Shown here: in pieces, positions 61,785 through 64,000 of the stretch
Position numbering within the stretch: position 1 is the stretch's first letter
Layout: every line of letters begins with the position of its first letter
From: Desulfuromonadaceae bacterium
Lineage (GTDB): Bacteria; Desulfobacterota; Desulfuromonadia; Geobacterales; Pseudopelobacteraceae
Length of the DNA stretch: 64,000 nt
Direction: 5' to 3'
Assembly (NCBI GenBank): GCA_028687585.1
Contig: JAQTZV010000001.1
Span: 331,116-395,115 of the forward strand
Notes under the pieces: model-generated
What the model was told of the DNA's origin: nothing
What the model saw: the letters and a program-made list of their open reading frames with translations, nothing else
Databases searched by the model: none
Translations under genes and position numbers: made by a program

Positions 61785-61877
61785 TTCGTGTCTCCTTTCG
61801 GGTTGCCCTTAAAGAGGAGACACGTATCCCCTGGCAGGGAGACGAAATCTCCCCGTAGGGTAGTTGGTGGTTGATGA
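61785..61877 (-). promoter_or_regulatory. Structured leader (family member) of the 53-residue gene
   Basis: Minus strand: GGGGAGA outer and CGTCTCCC/GGGGATACG inner stems; CGTGTCTCC is a perfect 9-base complement of GGAGACACG, which includes the SD. Confidence 0.7.
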
Positions 61878-63878
61878 TCAGGCCCGCTTGTGTCTGGCGC
61901 GCTTTCCGGTCGTGAGATATGTGCCGAATAGCGTGACTTCAAGCATTCCATCGGCCAGGTACTCATGGTACTTGTCCGGTGGGAACTCTTTCACGACCTC
62001 CCAGCCATCCTCTAAGATGATGACCGGAATGCCTTGCTGAGCGGGTGGTGGTAATTGTTCCGGCTGCGGGAAAGGTATGACCTTGGCCGTTGCCGGTGCT
62101 GCTGTGGGAATCCTGTTTTCGTTCCTCACTTTGGCGTTGTCGGAGCGGGTCATCTTCTTGAGCAGGGCGCTTGGGTCCTGGTAATCGATATTTCCTTCCT
62201 TGAGCGCCTTGGTGATGAGTGCGGAAAACGACTGGTTGCCGCTGGTGCATTCCGCGGGGTCGATGTCCGGTGTTTCCCCCTCCGCCAGCTTGGCGATCAT
62301 TCTCTTCTCCAGGGTGTAAGCTAACTGAGCTTCCTGGATCGGTGAAGAGGTGAGGTACCAGTAACGGCAGGGACGGACTTCCCCGTAGATCATGCGGTGA
62401 ATGTCGGCGGTGTTGACGCGCCGGATTCTTCCTTCACCCTGTTCGGCCATTCTGGTGTTGTCGGTGTAGTCGAACCAGAGCAGGTTGTTGAATTGGGAGA
62501 GATTGAGTCCGGTTGCTACCCGGTGGTATGAGGCGATGACAACCTGGGCAATGGTCTTTTCAAACCACGCGACCAGACGGTCGGGTGCTACCGAGTCGGG
62601 GAGTACGTCGATGGACATGTTGGGCACACTGTCGGCAATGATCCGCCTGAGTGGGCCGCGCATGTCGATCTTCTGGGTGTTGCCCGTATAGACCAGCAAG
62701 CGCTCTCCCCAGTTTTCAATCTGCCGGACGATGTTGACCAACTCACTTTCTTTTTCGAGCAGTTCATCCACCGGTCGTCTCCACAATGTTCCGAGGAGAT
62801 TGCCACGCAGGCATATTTCATCGTCTGCGTGCCTGAAGGTGTCGGACACCCGCAGGAAAGCCGCCGTTCTGACGCTTGCGGCAGGCATCTTGTCCTCGAT
62901 CGGCAGTTCAGCGTCATCTATGATTTTGTTGATGGTCTTCATGCACTCTTCCACTTCAACATGGGGAGCGCATTTGATAACTTCCCGTTCGACCGGAGGG
63001 AGATCGTCAAAATCCTCCGAGTCGACATTCACGAAGTTTGGCAGGGTGTAGACCAGGGCCGCCGGTGAGATCCCCGCCGTGTCGTAGGTTTGCACCTTTT
63101 CCGAATCACGGTGGCGGTTTCTCTCGTCGGATTTCCTGACCTCCTTGAAGGCGCCGTACTTCGCCTGGAAGTCGGTGGCTGATTTCATGTCCCATCCCGC
63201 TTCCCGCATCTGCACCGGATTGATTCCCCAGAGTAGATTGTAGAGACTCTTTGCCATGCCGTTCGTGACGGTCGCGGTAAGACAGAGCACCCGCTTGGCT
63301 GAAGCAGCCAGACGGATGAACGCGGTTCCCTGATTGGACATCAGGTTGGCCGCATTGTGCGCCTCATCGAATATGGCAAGGTCGAAGGGTATTCTCTTCA
63401 GGTAGCGAATGTATGGGAGCTGCTTGTTGTGGGATTTAACCTCGATTGACGTGCCGTTCCGTTCGATATCGGCGATCCATTGCCGGTAACGCAGGGGTGG
63501 CCGCTTGTTCTCCGGGATATAGGTGTAGAGGACATCGCCACAGACGGGGCAGTGTTCCTTGCTCCCCCTGGTGATTCTCTTGACCTCACCTAGACAGTTG
63601 AGGCAGCAGGTAGTGTACTTTGCTCCTTCCTTAGTCCGCACCAGCCTGGTTTTCGTGACGGGCACGAAGTCCGGGTGCATGCGGAGCCGGGTGTACGCGA
63701 TCAGGTAGAGTCCTTTCGGCCGGGTACGGCTAAGTTCCCGCAGCCGTTCCCATGAGTCGATGACGTGGACTTGAAAGCCCTCGTGCTCGTACTCATTTAC
63801 CATCTGGGGGACGAGTTGCGGTTCCGTCACCATGATCGACCTTTTGGCGCCGGCGATATACTTCACCGCCTTGGCACC
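61878..63878 (-). CDS. SF2 DEAH helicase, 3' exon
   Basis: The reading frame continues without a stop through GTG 63866 to a group II intron at about 63879, so this is the 3' exon of a longer gene. The visible 667 residues have motif II FDEAHN, motif III LTATVTNG, a zinc ribbon (CCLNCLG...CPVCG) inserted before it, and motif VI-like GEGRIRRVNTADIHR. The Walker A motif must be in the missing 5' exon. It resembles element-encoded SF2 helicases that act in DNA processing. The phase at the junction is zero, so splicing would restore the frame. Confidence 0.85.
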   Translation of the reverse strand, partial: GAKAVKYIAGAKRSIMVTEPQLVPQMVNEYEHEGFQVHVIDSWERLRELSRTRPKGLYLIAYTRLRMHPDFVPVTKTRLVRTKEGAKYTTCCLNCLGEVKRITRGSKEHCPVCGDVLYTYIPENKRPPLRYRQWIADIERNGTSIEVKSHNKQLPYIRYLKRIPFDLAIFDEAHNAANLMSNQGTAFIRLAASAKRVLCLTATVTNGMAKSLYNLLWGINPVQMREAGWDMKSATDFQAKYGAFKEVRKSDERNRHRDSEKVQTYDTAGISPAALVYTLPNFVNVDSEDFDDLPPVEREVIKCAPHVEVEECMKTINKIIDDAELPIEDKMPAASVRTAAFLRVSDTFRHADDEICLRGNLLGTLWRRPVDELLEKESELVNIVRQIENWGERLLVYTGNTQKIDMRGPLRRIIADSVPNMSIDVLPDSVAPDRLVAWFEKTIAQVVIASYHRVATGLNLSQFNNLLWFDYTDNTRMAEQGEGRIRRVNTADIHRMIYGEVRPCRYWYLTSSPIQEAQLAYTLEKRMIAKLAEGETPDIDPAECTSGNQSFSALITKALKEGNIDYQDPSALLKKMTRSDNAKVRNENRIPTAAPATAKVIPFPQPEQLPPPAQQGIPVIILEDGWEVVKEFPPDKYHEYLADGMLEVTLFGTYLTTGKRARHKRA

Positions 63879-64000
63879 GGGTAGGTCAGAAGCATTACTG
63901 CCTCCTTCCCCCCTAAGAACCGTACAAGAAGGTTTCCCTTCATACGGCTCAAGCCTTTCGTGGATTCCTATTGAAAGGAACCGGTTTCCTTACTTCCAAT
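63879..64000 (-). mobile_element. Group II intron, 3' end (partial)
   Basis: On the minus strand a 34-base domain V (63917-63950; GAGCCGTATG...GTACGGTTC with a GGGAAACC-type internal part) is followed by a domain VI-like hairpin with a candidate branch-point A eight bases before the end GACCTACCC. The body and the maturase gene lie outside the window. The intron is inside the helicase gene on the coding strand. Confidence 0.88.

Noticed and set aside
52229..61877. Leaders as simple rho-independent terminators
   Set aside because: Most stems are not followed by a T run and lie right before ribosome sites; only the stems at 49895 and 50200 look like terminators.
1..64000. CRISPR array
   Set aside because: No regularly spaced repeats of 25-40 bases were seen; the Cas4-like nuclease stands alone in a recombination module.
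1..64000. tRNA genes, rRNA or attachment sites
   Set aside because: I found no tRNA-like cloverleaf, rRNA segment or integrase gene with flanking direct repeats; the element ends appear to lie outside.

Overview
The window is the interior of a large integrative and conjugative element (ICE) or related conjugative element of a Gram-negative bacterium. The evidence is an F-type (MPF_F) type IV secretion operon, a minus-strand DNA-processing module of the kind carried by SXT/R391-like elements, and a defence cargo between them. The style (long TraN proteins, IHF-like protein, BPTD_3080-type restriction genes) suggests a Geobacter/Desulfuromonadia-like host; that is an inference. No relaxase, coupling protein, integrase, att site or tRNA is visible, so both ends of the element lie outside the window.

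Left block (1-18.1 kb, plus strand): the 3' end of traB, then traV, traC, two consecutive TraN-type cysteine-rich proteins, traW, traU, trbC, trbI, a TraF-type signal peptidase, two small membrane proteins and traG, mostly with overlapping or touching ends. A TacA/TacT-type toxin-antitoxin pair sits in reverse orientation between trbC and trbI. Two small uncharacterised genes close the block.

Cargo (18.1-49.9 kb): (i) a restriction-modification operon (helicase-nuclease, methyltransferase, a HEPN protein and an unknown protein) behind a promoter, an 18-codon leader ORF and a terminator-like hairpin; (ii) an AbiJ-like/Vsr-fold nuclease; (iii) a complete QatABCD anti-phage operon; (iv) a RelE-like/UvrD helicase fusion, a SNF2/RapA-like helicase, an Hsp70/actin-like ATPase, a 60-residue protein and an HU/IHF protein; (v) a remnant of an AlbA-type regulator; (vi) RES-Xre and AbiEi-AbiEii toxin-antitoxin loci facing away from each other; (vii) a DUF4209-like HEPN protein followed by a TPR-CHAT protease. 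A decayed transposase marks the right edge of the cargo.

Right block (49.9-64 kb, minus strand): one long operon with a group II intron-interrupted SF2 helicase, a Cas4-like nuclease, a MoxR/CobS-like AAA+ ATPase, a DUF3150 protein, a CobT-like VWA protein, a RadC-like protein, a TSCPD protein, a short DnaG-like primase, a lipoprotein and many small proteins, ending at a strong terminator near 49.9 kb. Its most striking feature is a family of about twelve structured leaders, one before almost every translationally independent gene. In most of them a 5' stem competes with a hairpin that would hide the Shine-Dalgarno sequence. I recognise no described RNA family in them, and they are my best candidate for something new in this window.
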